From NCBI GenBank assembly GCA_019912395.1, contig JAIOIH010000019.1:1-33509 (forward strand): a stretch of 33,509 nt of DNA, given 5' to 3'. The DNA comes from Flavobacteriales bacterium. Its GTDB lineage: Bacteria > Bacteroidota > Bacteroidia > Flavobacteriales_F > PHOS-HE28. The position numbers and the translations under genes were made by a program. The stretch's first letter is position 1. Every line of letters starts with the position of its first letter. Shown in pieces: positions 8,655 to 19,225 of the stretch. The notes under the pieces were generated by a model. The model saw only the letters and a list, made by a program, of their open reading frames with translations. It was not told where the DNA came from and did no database searches.

Positions 8655-11165
8655 ATGCGACATTTTCAACTCCTTCGTGACCTTTCATGGCGATCCCTGC
8701 TATTGTCGGCGCCGATGGCTGCACTCTTCGGTCTGGTCTCCACAGCACAAACAGTGAACACCGATTGGTGGCACATATCGAGCGGACAAGTCAACGCCAT
8801 GGTGCCGAGTGCCGATGGTGAGGTGGTGTACATGGGCGGGAGTTTCAACTACGTCGGCCCTGTTATCACGTATGGTGCCTTGTTGGATCTGAACTTGGGG
8901 CAACCAGCTGAGGGCTTGCCGATGCCTGACAACACCGTTCGTTGTTCGGTTGCGGATGGTGCTGGTGGATGGTACATCGGTGGCGAGTTCTCTCAAGTGG
9001 GCGGTGAAGCCCGCGGTCAGGTCGCACATATCAATGCGGATGGTTCACTGAACGCTTGGCAGGTGGACGTTCAAGGAGGAAGGGTGTACTCGCTTTTGCT
9101 GGACGGATCGACCTTGTACATAGGCGGCACCTTCCTCACGGTGGGGGGAGAATCACGTGCAGGCGTGGCTGCCGTGGATGCGAACACGGGTTCGTTGTTA
9201 CCCTTCGCTCCGGTGCTCGGTAATGCGTTGTTTCCTCGTGCCGAGGCCATGGTAGCAGTAGGGACCAAGTTGATCATTGGTGGCGATTTCGAATCGATCA
9301 ATGGCACCGGGCGCAGGTTCCTTGGGGCTGTGGACAAGTTGACCGGTGAACTCCAGTCATGGAATCCGGATCCCAGTAGTCGGGTTTTTTCGGTGGTCCT
9401 TTCCGAGGATGGATCAACGGTATATGTCGGTGGTAGCTTCACCTCGATCGCCGGACAATCGCGCACCCGGACCGCTGCATTCAACACAGCGACACTTGCG
9501 CTCTTGCCTTGGACCGTTTCCGCCACGGATGCCGTGTTGGCCATGGGCATTGAGGGTAGCGTGATGGTCCTGGGGGGTGAGTTTGAAACCTTGGGGGGAC
9601 AAGCACGTGAACACCTTGGTGCAGTTGACGTTTCCACGGCGGCCGTGCTCGACTGGGTGGCTGATACGGATGATGATGTGTTCACGATGGCACTGTACAA
9701 TGGAATCGTTCATGTCGGTGGCCGGTTCAGGGAGGTCGGTGGCGAAGTGCGCAGGTATGTCGCAGCCGTGGATCTGGCCACAGCGGCGATCACGGATTGG
9801 GACCCGGTGGCTGGGAGCAACGTGTACACCTTGTCCGTCGGTGGTGACAAGGTCTTCGCTGGTGGTTGGTTCACCAGCATTGGAGGCAAGGTCCGGAACC
9901 ACCTGATGGCCATGGATCTTGCAACAGGGCGCCCAACGGACTGGGATGCACACGCGGAGCGCGACTATGGAAGCATTTCCAGCTTGTGCTTGAGCCCCGA
10001 CGGGCAGGTCCTCTATGCAGCAGGATCTTTCGTAGAGACGATCGGGGGGCAAGCCCGGAAGCATATGGTGGCCTTGGATGTGAATACCGGTCTGGCACGC
10101 CCTTGGGCTCCGGAGCCGGATGCGCAGGTAAGCAGTATCGTTTTATCACCTAACGGTGGAACCCTTTATGCAGCAGGCTTCTTCGTGAATGTGGACGGGG
10201 TGCAGCGCCGCCGGTTGGCCGCCTTCAATGCGGACCCTCAACAGACCGAATTGCTGCCATGGGACCCCCATTGTTCTGCGGGTGTGGTGCAGTCCTTGGC
10301 CCTATCCTCGGATGGTTCGACCCTCTATGCGGGTGGCTCGTTCAGTGCGAGTGGGGGAACCATTGGCGGGCAGCCGCGCGATCGCTTGGTAGCATTGACC
10401 ACAACCGAGAATACCAACAACGCCACCGCGTGGTCCGGGGCAGTGAACGGCCCCAACTCGATCGGATCCTTGGCAACGACCGTGCATACGCTATTGATCG
10501 AACCCTCAAGTGGAGCTCTGTACATCGGTGGTCTGTTCAATGGATCCGCTGGACATACGATATCGGGAGCGGCGCGGGATAACATCGCGGCACTATCCAT
10601 TGCAACCGGAGAAGTGCTACCGTGGGATCCCGGAGCGAATGACCGGGTCACCAGCCTCGGTTGGAGCCGTGACGGGGAGTTGATGGTATGCGGCACCTTC
10701 GATGGTGCGGATGCTATCGGTGGTGCCGAACGGCAGGGCTTCGCCGTTGTTGACCCCATCTCCGGCGCTGTCGATCCATGGTCGGTGAGCTTCAACTCCG
10801 GAGGTTATGGGGTACGGGCCATCGAGGTCGGTGACCACCGCATCCTTAGCGGATTCTTCGCCGAAGTGAATGGCCAGGATCGCCTTGGCCTCGTCGCCTT
10901 TGATCTTTCTCCCGCGTCGATCAGTGAAAACCCGGGAGGTGGATCGCTCCAAGTCTATCCTAACCCTACTGAGGATGATGTGCGCTTACCGCTCCTGCTC
11001 GAAGCCCGCACTATTGATGTTTTCGATATCACGGGTCGCTCGGCACTTCGCGTTGACTATTCGCGCAGTATCGCTTTGCAAGGTCTCACACGTGGGGTGT
11101 ACATCCTGGTGGTACGCGATGGGATGGGGAAGGAGCTTGGACGCGCACGAGTGATCCGGGATTAG
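8655..11165 (+). CDS. Secreted delta-60/propeller-like repeat protein with T9SS type A sorting domain
   Basis: 836 residues from ATG 8655, chosen because it is followed by a signal peptide (LLLSAPMAALFGLVSTAQ); the frame is open 25 codons further up but without leader character. The body is about a dozen repeats of roughly 50 residues with the pattern 'STVYVGGSFTSIAGQSR...AAFNTATLALLPW', recalling delta-60 repeats and related beta-propeller families. The C-terminus is a type A T9SS sorting domain: LQVYPNPTEDDVRLPLL, then DVFDITGR and LTRGVYILVVRDG. It is therefore expected to be exported by Sec, passed through the T9SS and anchored to or released from the surface. No catalytic residues are recognisable; substrate or binding role is unknown. 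The gene stands alone between two intergenic gaps. Confidence 0.85.
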   Translation: MRHFQLLRDLSWRSLLLSAPMAALFGLVSTAQTVNTDWWHISSGQVNAMVPSADGEVVYMGGSFNYVGPVITYGALLDLNLGQPAEGLPMPDNTVRCSVADGAGGWYIGGEFSQVGGEARGQVAHINADGSLNAWQVDVQGGRVYSLLLDGSTLYIGGTFLTVGGESRAGVAAVDANTGSLLPFAPVLGNALFPRAEAMVAVGTKLIIGGDFESINGTGRRFLGAVDKLTGELQSWNPDPSSRVFSVVLSEDGSTVYVGGSFTSIAGQSRTRTAAFNTATLALLPWTVSATDAVLAMGIEGSVMVLGGEFETLGGQAREHLGAVDVSTAAVLDWVADTDDDVFTMALYNGIVHVGGRFREVGGEVRRYVAAVDLATAAITDWDPVAGSNVYTLSVGGDKVFAGGWFTSIGGKVRNHLMAMDLATGRPTDWDAHAERDYGSISSLCLSPDGQVLYAAGSFVETIGGQARKHMVALDVNTGLARPWAPEPDAQVSSIVLSPNGGTLYAAGFFVNVDGVQRRRLAAFNADPQQTELLPWDPHCSAGVVQSLALSSDGSTLYAGGSFSASGGTIGGQPRDRLVALTTTENTNNATAWSGAVNGPNSIGSLATTVHTLLIEPSSGALYIGGLFNGSAGHTISGAARDNIAALSIATGEVLPWDPGANDRVTSLGWSRDGELMVCGTFDGADAIGGAERQGFAVVDPISGAVDPWSVSFNSGGYGVRAIEVGDHRILSGFFAEVNGQDRLGLVAFDLSPASISENPGGGSLQVYPNPTEDDVRLPLLLEARTIDVFDITGRSALRVDYSRSIALQGLTRGVYILVVRDGMGKELGRARVIRD

Positions 11166-11177
11166 GGTTCGTTCGGT

Positions 11178-11400
11178 GACCCCGCCCTGCTGGAATGGTC
11201 TGGCACCCGTGGCCGCTTCAGTGGATACGAACGTCCAGGAGGATATCCACCGGGGACCAGCGTACCCCTGCACCAAGCGGCTCAGCGTATTCTAGGTTGT
11301 CAGCAACCTCAGCGTCAGCAAAGACGAGCGCTGGTCCAATTATTCGGTGCAGCGCACGCTCCTCCTCGGCGGCGCGACCTATTCATTCTGGCGATCTTAG
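11178..11400 (+). pseudogene. Decayed 3' fragment of the outer-membrane barrel gene
   Basis: Aligning this stretch with the 3' end of the barrel gene (about 8226-8437) gives a near-continuous match: ACCAAGCGGCTCAGCGT and GTGCAGCGCACGCT occur in both. The fragment reads RLSVF, an in-frame TAG, then VVSNLSVSKDERW and RTLLLGGATYSFW; the original stop has become Trp and the frame now ends at TAG 11398-11400. The first 80 bp are more diverged, with about a 1-nt length change. It has no start codon or signal peptide. It is either a partial duplication of the neighbouring gene or the last remains of a paralogue that once stood here. Confidence 0.75.
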
Positions 11401-11521
11401 TGCCTGACCATCAGGCGATTGTGGAATTGTGCTGCCAAGCTGCTGAGAATGTGTGCCCAAGGTTTTCAACAAGCCGGGCCATCCTGTTGGTAAAAAGAGC
11501 CAATTGCCCCGCCCGCATTGA

Positions 11522-13576
<2,055 letters not shown>

Positions 13577-13613
13577 GAGCTGTCTTGTGCAGGACTGTCT
13601 TATGTCCTATGCG

Positions 13614-13640
13614 AAAGCCTCGGAGATCCCGGGGCTTTTT
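13614..13640 (+). terminator. Rho-independent terminator of gyrB
   Basis: A 10-bp stem (13614-13623 with 13629-13638, one G-T pair) has the loop AGATC and runs into five Ts, 38 nt after the gyrB stop codon. Confidence 0.8.
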
Positions 13641-13653
13641 GCATGTTGGGTTT

Positions 13654-13744
13654 AGTTGTCAGTTGTTAGCTGTCAGTTGTCAGGGGCGCTTTTGGCCAGC
13701 GGATGCGCTACATGCGCACGCGCTCGGCTTTTTGCCGAGTGCGT
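13654..13744. repeat. Intergenic simple repeat and 11-bp hairpin between gyrB and xdhC
   Basis: The convergent gap 13641-13892 holds no supportable gene. At 13654-13683 there are imperfect copies of TTGTCAG/GCTGTCAG. At 13718-13744 an 11-bp stem (13718-13728 with 13734-13744, one G-T pair) closes on TTTTT; it could end xdhC or gyrB transcripts or be a palindromic repeat. The remaining 150 bp shows no structure that I can name. Confidence 0.5.
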
Positions 13745-13892
13745 TCTACTTAGGGCCTCCCGGCCCGCCTCCATGCTGTAGCATCAGGGACTTGCGGATA
13801 AGCCACAACGCGCGAAAGCCCGTGCCCAGCGCGCCGTCGCTGAAGCGATGGTGCACGCGGCCTTACGACTTTCAACCGACAACTGCCTGTGC

Positions 13893-14936
13893 TCAACCGT
13901 TCTTCACCAAAACGATCTCCGCCGCAATGCTCACCGCGATCTCCTCCGGGGTCTTGCTGTTGATGGGCAGCCCGATCGGTGTCCGGATCCGCGCCAATTC
14001 CTCTTCGGAGAAGCCATCCTTCCGCATATCCGCCAAGAGCTTCCTGATCTTCTCCACGCTGCCCATCATGCCGAGGTATTTGAAGCGCTTCCGGACCAGT
14101 TGCCGAACGAGGACGTCATCCGTGCGATAGCCGAAGGAGACGAGCACTACGTAGAGTTCCGGGTCCGCCGTGATCACATCACCAATGTGTTCATAGTCCA
14201 CTACGCTGCGGGTATGCGCCCATTGGTTTGCGGCCATGGTGTTCAGGTCGGCGCGGTCATCCATCAGGTGGACGTGGAAGCCGAGCTGGTTCATGGTGCG
14301 GCTCAACGCCAAGCCCACGTGGCCCGCGCCGAGGATGATGATGCGCGGCATGCTCCCGAGCCGCTCGCGGTAGTGCCAATGTTCCGGATCTTGCTTGTGC
14401 AGGACCTTATCGTCGGCTGCTCGCGGAAGATCACCGGTGCGGATGCCTTCGTTGCCGAGTAAAAGTCCGATGGTTCGACCATGTTGCAGCCCGTCCGAAA
14501 CCTCGCGAACGAGCTTCACCTCTTTCTTTCCTAGCTGGAAGAACGCCACGGTCTGTTCGCCGGAACAGATCATGCCGGAACGGTCGGTGGGTTCCTCGGC
14601 CCGGTGGATCTGGCGTTTGAGCATCGGAAGTATCGTAGCCGCAGGGTCCCGAGGCGGAGACCCCACAGCTCCCTCAGGGTCTCCACCAATAGCTCCCTCA
14701 GGGTCTCCGCCTCGGGACCCTGAGGCCAATCGTCTCCGCGCCAATTCAACTAGTTTGTGCTCCATGCTTCCCCCGCCGATGGATCCATGCAGCTCCCCGC
14801 CGGAGGTCACCAGTGCCTTGAAGCCCGCACGCCCCGGACTGCTGCCGATGCTTTCCACCACCAGCAGCAGCACGCAACGCTCCCCGCGACCAATGGCCGC
14901 AAGCGCGTGTTGCCAAAGTTCAAGCTCCTTGTTCAC
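13893..14936 (-). CDS. xdhC: XdhC-family molybdenum cofactor insertion/maturation protein
   Basis: 347 residues from GTG (complement at 14934-14936). XdhC binds molybdenum cofactor, supports its sulfuration, and hands it to xanthine dehydrogenase; it is not part of the final enzyme. The N-terminal CoxI-like domain has VLLLVVESIGSSPGR and GSIGGGSMEHKLVELA; the C-terminal Rossmann domain has IIILGAGHVGLALSR and DDRADL, followed by FGYRTDDVLVRQL and KYLGMMGSVEKIRKL. The frame is open for 53 more codons upstream but that would overlap puuD, and family similarity begins at KELELWQHALA. Residues 72-98, which join the two halves, are encoded by an 81-bp palindromic element and look like an insertion. 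It faces away from puuD, 70 bp apart, and its partners xdhA and xdhB lie 11 kb away. Confidence 0.9.
   Translation of the reverse strand: MNKELELWQHALAAIGRGERCVLLLVVESIGSSPGRAGFKALVTSGGELHGSIGGGSMEHKLVELARRRLASGSRGGDPEGAIGGDPEGAVGSPPRDPAATILPMLKRQIHRAEEPTDRSGMICSGEQTVAFFQLGKKEVKLVREVSDGLQHGRTIGLLLGNEGIRTGDLPRAADDKVLHKQDPEHWHYRERLGSMPRIIILGAGHVGLALSRTMNQLGFHVHLMDDRADLNTMAANQWAHTRSVVDYEHIGDVITADPELYVVLVSFGYRTDDVLVRQLVRKRFKYLGMMGSVEKIRKLLADMRKDGFSEEELARIRTPIGLPINSKTPEEIAVSIAAEIVLVKNG
14642..14722. repeat. Palindromic element inside xdhC with internal tandem repeat
   Basis: Perfect 22-bp inverted arms (14642-14663 and 14701-14722) enclose 37 bp. Within and overlapping this are two copies of AGCTCCCTCAGGGTCTCC at 14667-14684 and 14691-14708, a 24-nt direct period. 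The element is 81 bp, a multiple of three, and is read in xdhC as a Gly/Asp/Pro/Glu-rich linker with two GGDPEGA copies. The perfect arms and unusual composition mark it as an inserted mobile palindrome rather than protein-driven sequence. Confidence 0.9.
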
Positions 14937-15006
14937 GATTGGGCGTTCAAAGTACAGCGTTCCCGTAGTGTGCTGAAAAGTGCTGGAATGTACCAACTTC
15001 GCCACC

Positions 15007-16608
15007 GTGACCCGCTTGTTCAAATACGTCCTCATCCTCACCGGACTGCACGTTGCGGCCCATGCTTTTCCGCAGGCCACAACGATGGACAGCACCGTTG
15101 TGGATTCCGTTGCGACCGTGACCGCTCTTGCTCCGGAGGCATCTGCACACGTCCCAACCTACTTGGAGAAACTCGTGGCGGCTCCGTACACGTTGATCGT
15201 CGCGGCCATTGTGCTGCTGCTGTTCTTCCTTTTCATCTGGTTCCGCCGCTTGGCGAAGCAGGTCAACGAACAGCTCGCCGAGCCCGGCATTTCCGAATGT
15301 GTCCGCTTCGACTTGGAGCAGGCGCGCTCCACCGCCATCGCATCGCGCCAAGCCTCGAAATTCTTCGGACTGTTGCTGTTCGGCGGCTACCTCGCGTACA
15401 TCGCCGCTCAGGGCACACCGATGCAGGGTTACGCAATGGAATGGGTCAATCTGGCCGTGCGCTGGGTCCATGTGATCGCCGGCATCATGTGGATCGGCGC
15501 TTCGTTCTACTTCATCTTTTTGGAGAACAACCTCAACCGCACCGAGGGTCTGCGCGATGAGCTTGCCGGCAACCTCTGGGCGATCCACGGCGGCGGCTTT
15601 TACTACGTGGAGAAATACCAAGTGGCGCCGAAAGTGATCCCCAAACACCTGCACTGGTTCAAGTACGAGGCCTACTTCACCTGGCTCAGTGGTTTCTCGC
15701 TGCTGTTCATCGTGTACTACGCCGATGCGCGGTCCTTCATGATCGATCCCACGGTGGCGGCGCTTTCCACATCGGAGGCCTTGGGGATCGGCATCGGTTC
15801 CATGGTCCTGGGCTGGCTGATCTACGACGTGATGAGCAAATCGCGGCTCGTGCTGCGACAGGATCTTTTCGCCCTGGTGGGCGTGCTGGTGCTGGGGGTG
15901 ATCACCTACGCGCTCACGCACCTGCTCAGCGGCCGTGCGGCGTACATCCATGTGGGTGCTTTGCTCGGGACGATCATGGCGGGCAATGTGTTCTTCACCA
16001 TCATCCCCAGCCAAAAAGCCTTGGTGCGCGCCGCGAAAACGGGCCAGCCGCTGGATGCAACGCTCGGCAAGAAGGCCGGACAGCGCAGCCTGCACAACAA
16101 CTACATCACGCTGCCGGTGGTCTTCATCATGCTCAGCAATCACTTCCCGAGCACCTTCGGCCACAGTGGCAATTGGCTCATCCTCATGGTGATCATGGTG
16201 GCCAGCGCGGGCATCAAGCACTACTGGAATTTATTGGAACGTGGCATCAAACGCACCTGGGTCCTGGTGGTCAGCATCCTTGCGCTGGTGGTGTTGAGCA
16301 TGGCGATCTCCCCTGCCTTCGAGGAAAGCCTGGACGAGGCGATACCAGTCAGCTTCGAAGAGGCCAACGCTGTGATCCAAGCCCGTTGCGTGCAATGCCA
16401 CAGCGCCAACCCCACTGACGAACAATGGCCTTCCGCACCCAACGGCGTGATGTACGATACCCCCGAGCAGATCCAGGGCATGGCCGATAAGATCATGACC
16501 CGCGCGGTACGAACGCACACCATGCCCCAAGGCAACAAGACAGGGATGACGGAGGGGGAGCGGGCAATCTTGAAGCGATGGATACTGCAAGGAGCCAAGA
16601 TCGATTAG
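15007..16608 (+). CDS. puuD: PuuD-type membrane urate oxidase with C-terminal cytochrome c domain
   Basis: 533 residues from GTG 15007. It oxidises urate to 5-hydroxyisourate and, unlike soluble uricase, passes electrons to the respiratory chain through its own heme c. A leader (RLFKYVLILTGLHVAAHAF) is followed by an extended loop, then about eight membrane segments, e.g. LIVAAIVLLLFFLFIWF and HVIAGIMWIGASFYFIFLEN, of the urate oxidase N-terminal family. The C-terminal domain has the heme motif CVQCH at residues 461-465 and a likely axial Met in THTMPQGN. GTG 14980 is an alternative start, but the later one places a leader at the N-terminus. Gene order puuD-allB-alc-uraD-uraH on one strand supports the role. 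The 33-bp gap to allB holds an AATTAGC-type repeat. Confidence 0.92.
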   Translation: MTRLFKYVLILTGLHVAAHAFPQATTMDSTVVDSVATVTALAPEASAHVPTYLEKLVAAPYTLIVAAIVLLLFFLFIWFRRLAKQVNEQLAEPGISECVRFDLEQARSTAIASRQASKFFGLLLFGGYLAYIAAQGTPMQGYAMEWVNLAVRWVHVIAGIMWIGASFYFIFLENNLNRTEGLRDELAGNLWAIHGGGFYYVEKYQVAPKVIPKHLHWFKYEAYFTWLSGFSLLFIVYYADARSFMIDPTVAALSTSEALGIGIGSMVLGWLIYDVMSKSRLVLRQDLFALVGVLVLGVITYALTHLLSGRAAYIHVGALLGTIMAGNVFFTIIPSQKALVRAAKTGQPLDATLGKKAGQRSLHNNYITLPVVFIMLSNHFPSTFGHSGNWLILMVIMVASAGIKHYWNLLERGIKRTWVLVVSILALVVLSMAISPAFEESLDEAIPVSFEEANAVIQARCVQCHSANPTDEQWPSAPNGVMYDTPEQIQGMADKIMTRAVRTHTMPQGNKTGMTEGERAILKRWILQGAKID

Positions 16609-16641
16609 CTGATTTCTGATTCATCAATTAGCAAATTAGCA

Positions 16642-18006
16642 ATGCCGAAGGCGATCCATAGCACCCGCATCATCACCCCGACAGGTGTAGTAGAAGCCAC
16701 GCTCATATTAGCCGATGGCAAGATCAAGGAAGTCATCTCCGGCAAAGTCCAGCGTGAAGGCATCCCCTTCGAAAGCGTCGGCGACAAAGTGATCATGCCC
16801 GGTGTGATCGACGCGCACGTCCACATCAACGAGCCGGGGCGCACGGAGTGGGAAGGCTTCGAGACCGCCACGAAAGCCGCTGCCGCCGGAGGCATCACCA
16901 CGCTGATCGAAATGCCGCTGAACGCGAGCCCGGTGACCACCACTGCTGCTGCGCTGTGGGTGAAGCTGGAAGCCGCGATGGGAAAGCTGCACGTGAACGT
17001 CGGGTTCTACGGCGGTGTGATCCCCGGCAACATCGACGACCTCGATGAACTGCTGGGCGCTGGCGTCTTCGGCATCAAGGCCTTCCTCACGCACTCCGGC
17101 ATCGACGAGTTCCCGAACGTCACCGAAGCGGATCTGCGGAAGGCGTTGCCGATCCTAAAACGGCACGATGCAAGGCTGTTGGTCCACTGCGAGCTGGAGG
17201 CAGCGGCGGGTGTGGTAAGGACGATGCATGCATCGTCCCATACCAACACCAGCCCCGACGAGCGCAGCTATGCCAACTATCTAGCAAGCCGTCCGAGTGG
17301 CTGGGAAACCGACGCCATCGCCCTCATGATCCGCCTCAGCGAAGCGTTCGATGTCCACGCCCACATCGTACACGTATCCGCAGCGGAAGCATTGCCGTTG
17401 ATCCGTGATGCCCAAAAGCGCGGACTACGCATCACCGCCGAGACCTGCCCGCATTACCTCGTCTTCTGCGCGGAGGACATCCCCGACGGTGCCACGGAAT
17501 ACAAATGCGCACCACCGATCCGCGAACGCGCCAACAACGAGCTGCTCTGGGAAGCGCTGAAGGACGGCACGCTCGACTTCGTGGCTACCGACCACTCACC
17601 TGCGCCGCCGGATATCAAGGAGCAACAGAGCGGTGACTTCATGAAAGCGTGGGGCGGGATCGCGGGGCTGCAGTTCCTGTTGCCTGCGTTCTGGACCGGT
17701 GCGAAGGAGCGCGGGTTCTCGTATGAAGATGTCGCGCGGCTGTTGTGTGAGCATCCTGCGCAGTTCCTTGGTTTGAATCAAAAAGGCCGCATTGCTCCCG
17801 GCTGTGATGCCGACCTGGTGATCTGGGATCCGGAGGCGAGCTTTGTGGTGAAGGAGGAGGACATCCAGCACCGGCACAAGCTCACGCCGTATGCGGGGCG
17901 GAGGTTGTTTGGGGTGGTGGAGCGGACGGAATTGGCGGGGCGAACAGTCTTCGATAAGGGTAGAATCAGCGCCGAGCTTAAGGGCATGGTGATCAAGAAT
18001 AGTTGA
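16642..18006 (+). CDS. allB: Allantoinase
   Basis: 454 residues. It hydrolyses allantoin to allantoate in the cytoplasm. It is an amidohydrolase-fold enzyme with the two-metal set complete: H59 and H61 in DAHVHINEPG, the carbamylated K146 in GIKAFLTHSG, H182 in LLVHCE, H244 in HIVHVS and D317 in VATDHSP. The NEPGRTEWEGF and CAPPIR segments are typical of allantoinase rather than dihydropyrimidinase. Residues 191-201 (VVRTMHASSHT) are encoded by a REP palindrome, located on the loop after H182 and before YANYLASRPSGWE, leaving all metal ligands intact. Start ATG 16642; no Shine-Dalgarno. The stop codon is one base from the alc ATG. Confidence 0.95.
   Translation: MPKAIHSTRIITPTGVVEATLILADGKIKEVISGKVQREGIPFESVGDKVIMPGVIDAHVHINEPGRTEWEGFETATKAAAAGGITTLIEMPLNASPVTTTAAALWVKLEAAMGKLHVNVGFYGGVIPGNIDDLDELLGAGVFGIKAFLTHSGIDEFPNVTEADLRKALPILKRHDARLLVHCELEAAAGVVRTMHASSHTNTSPDERSYANYLASRPSGWETDAIALMIRLSEAFDVHAHIVHVSAAEALPLIRDAQKRGLRITAETCPHYLVFCAEDIPDGATEYKCAPPIRERANNELLWEALKDGTLDFVATDHSPAPPDIKEQQSGDFMKAWGGIAGLQFLLPAFWTGAKERGFSYEDVARLLCEHPAQFLGLNQKGRIAPGCDADLVIWDPEASFVVKEEDIQHRHKLTPYAGRRLFGVVERTELAGRTVFDKGRISAELKGMVIKNS
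17213..17245. repeat. REP palindrome inserted in frame in allB
   Basis: Inner stem GGACGATGC/GCATCGTCC (17219-17227 with 17230-17238) and outer stem TGGTA/TACCA (17213-17217 with 17241-17245). It has the same architecture and core as the palindromes flanking the RAYT gene at 23670-23699 and 24307-24348, so it is likely a member of the same family. Confidence 0.88.
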
Positions 18007-18007
18007 G

Positions 18008-19045
18008 ATGCAGAAAGAAAACAGCGCTCCCGCTTTCACCCACCTCATCAACCTCGCCGCCGAGCGCTTCGGAGCCAAGGTGCTCTGGTGTACCGATGAT
18101 TTCTTCGCCGAGAAGGAGAACCTGATCAAACCAGAGAAGCCCATCTTCATCGCGGAAAAATTCACCGAGCACGGCAAGTGGATGGACGGCTGGGAAAGCC
18201 GCCGCAAGCGCACCGAGGGGCACGACATCGTCGTCATCCAGCTTGGCGCGGCGGGCATCATCAAGGGATTCGATGTGGACACCTCGCACTTCCTGGGCAA
18301 CCAACCGGAGTACTGCACCATCGAAGCGTGCTACGCACCTAATGGCGATTGGGAGAATGCCTCATGGGTCGAGGTGCTTGGCAAGACCATGCTGAAGCCG
18401 GGCAGTCAGCATTTTGTGGATGCCAACCCGCAACCCGCAACCCGTCAACTCGCAACCCATGTTAGGCTCCACATCCATCCCGACGGAGGAGTAGCAAGGC
18501 TCCGAGTCTACGGCGAAGTACAACGGGATTGGAAAACGGTGAAGCCGGATGAGCTGGTGGACCTCGCATCCGCCCAGAACGGTGCCCTCGCCATCCAGTG
18601 CAACGACATGTTCTTCAGCCACATGAACAACCTGCTGATGCCCGGTCGCGGCGTGAACATGGGCGATGGCTGGGAGACCAAGCGCAACCGCACGCCCAAC
18701 AACTGCGACTGGGTGATCGTACGCCTCGCGCACAAGGGCATCCTGAAGAAAGCACTGATCGACACTGCCCACTTCAAGGGCAACTACCCGGACAGTTTCA
18801 CCCTGGAAGGTTGTTCCATCGAAACTACTGCAGCGTCGACCCACCGGGTCGACCCGCAAGCTGAGGCTGCGGCACTAGCCAACGCCAAGTGGCGCACCCT
18901 GATCAAGCGCACCAAGCTGCAGGCCCACCACGAGCACCTGTATGAAAAGGAGCTGGTTTGCAAGGAAGCCGTGTCGCACGTACGTTTGAATATCTTTCCC
19001 GACGGTGGCGTGAGCCGGATCCGGCTGTGGGGAACCATCGTTTGA
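18008..19045 (+). CDS. alc: Allantoicase
   Basis: 345 residues. It cleaves allantoate to ureidoglycolate and urea. The family is a tandem of two related beta-sandwich domains, visible here as two copies of one pattern: KWMDGWESRRKR...FDVDTSHFLGNQPE in the first half and MGDGWETKRNR...ALIDTAHFKGNYPD in the second, each ending with 'VRLxIxPDGGVxRxRxxG' (HVRLHIHPDGGVARLRVYG, HVRLNIFPDGGVSRIRLWG). Length is close to the usual 330-350 residues. Two low-complexity interruptions are present: residues about 139-151 (NPQPATRQLATH, from a CAACCCG-rich repeat at 18423-18459) and 276-282 (a small palindrome). Start ATG 18008 follows the allB stop after one base, so coupled translation is likely. Confidence 0.94.
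   Translation: MQKENSAPAFTHLINLAAERFGAKVLWCTDDFFAEKENLIKPEKPIFIAEKFTEHGKWMDGWESRRKRTEGHDIVVIQLGAAGIIKGFDVDTSHFLGNQPEYCTIEACYAPNGDWENASWVEVLGKTMLKPGSQHFVDANPQPATRQLATHVRLHIHPDGGVARLRVYGEVQRDWKTVKPDELVDLASAQNGALAIQCNDMFFSHMNNLLMPGRGVNMGDGWETKRNRTPNNCDWVIVRLAHKGILKKALIDTAHFKGNYPDSFTLEGCSIETTAASTHRVDPQAEAAALANAKWRTLIKRTKLQAHHEHLYEKELVCKEAVSHVRLNIFPDGGVSRIRLWGTIV
18835..18853. repeat. Small palindrome inside alc
   Basis: A perfect 8-bp stem, GTCGACCC (18835-18842) with GGGTCGAC (18846-18853), has a 3-nt loop. It encodes part of TAASTHRVDPQAEAAA, a linker between the second-domain strand and the WRTLIKRTKL segment. It lacks the GATGCATGCATC core, so it is not of the RAYT-linked family. Confidence 0.6.
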
Positions 19046-19049
19046 TTGA

Positions 19050-19212
19050 ACCACGGAGACACAGAGACACGGAGAAATGCAGATCTCGATGGGATGGTAT
19101 TGGGTACAGAGTACGGAGTACAGGGTACAATGCCGCGCGCCGCGTCGGGTACCAGGTACTCGGTACTCAATACCCTGTACTCCACGACAAATTACATCTT
19201 TGCCTCTGTGGT
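19050..19212. repeat. Interspersed 'CACAGAG' element, copy 1, before uraD
   Basis: The element opens with ACCACGGAGACACAGAGAC, continues GGAGAAATGCAGA and closes with TGCCTCTGTGGT. Its middle contains two opposed GTAC-rich blocks (about 19097-19132 and 19147-19185), each built of near-copies of GTACAGAGTAC/GGTACTCGGTACTC, giving an imperfect long hairpin. The same opening and closing blocks occur in the uraD-uraH gap, so the two are copies of one element. A CATCTTTG just inside its right end (19195-19202) resembles a -7 promoter element for uraD. Confidence 0.75.
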
Positions 19213-19225
19213 GAACCTTTCTTCT

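Noticed and set aside
13585-14462. Plus-strand open frames between gyrB and puuD
   Set aside because: They lie over repeats and antisense to xdhC, with no recognisable protein similarity.
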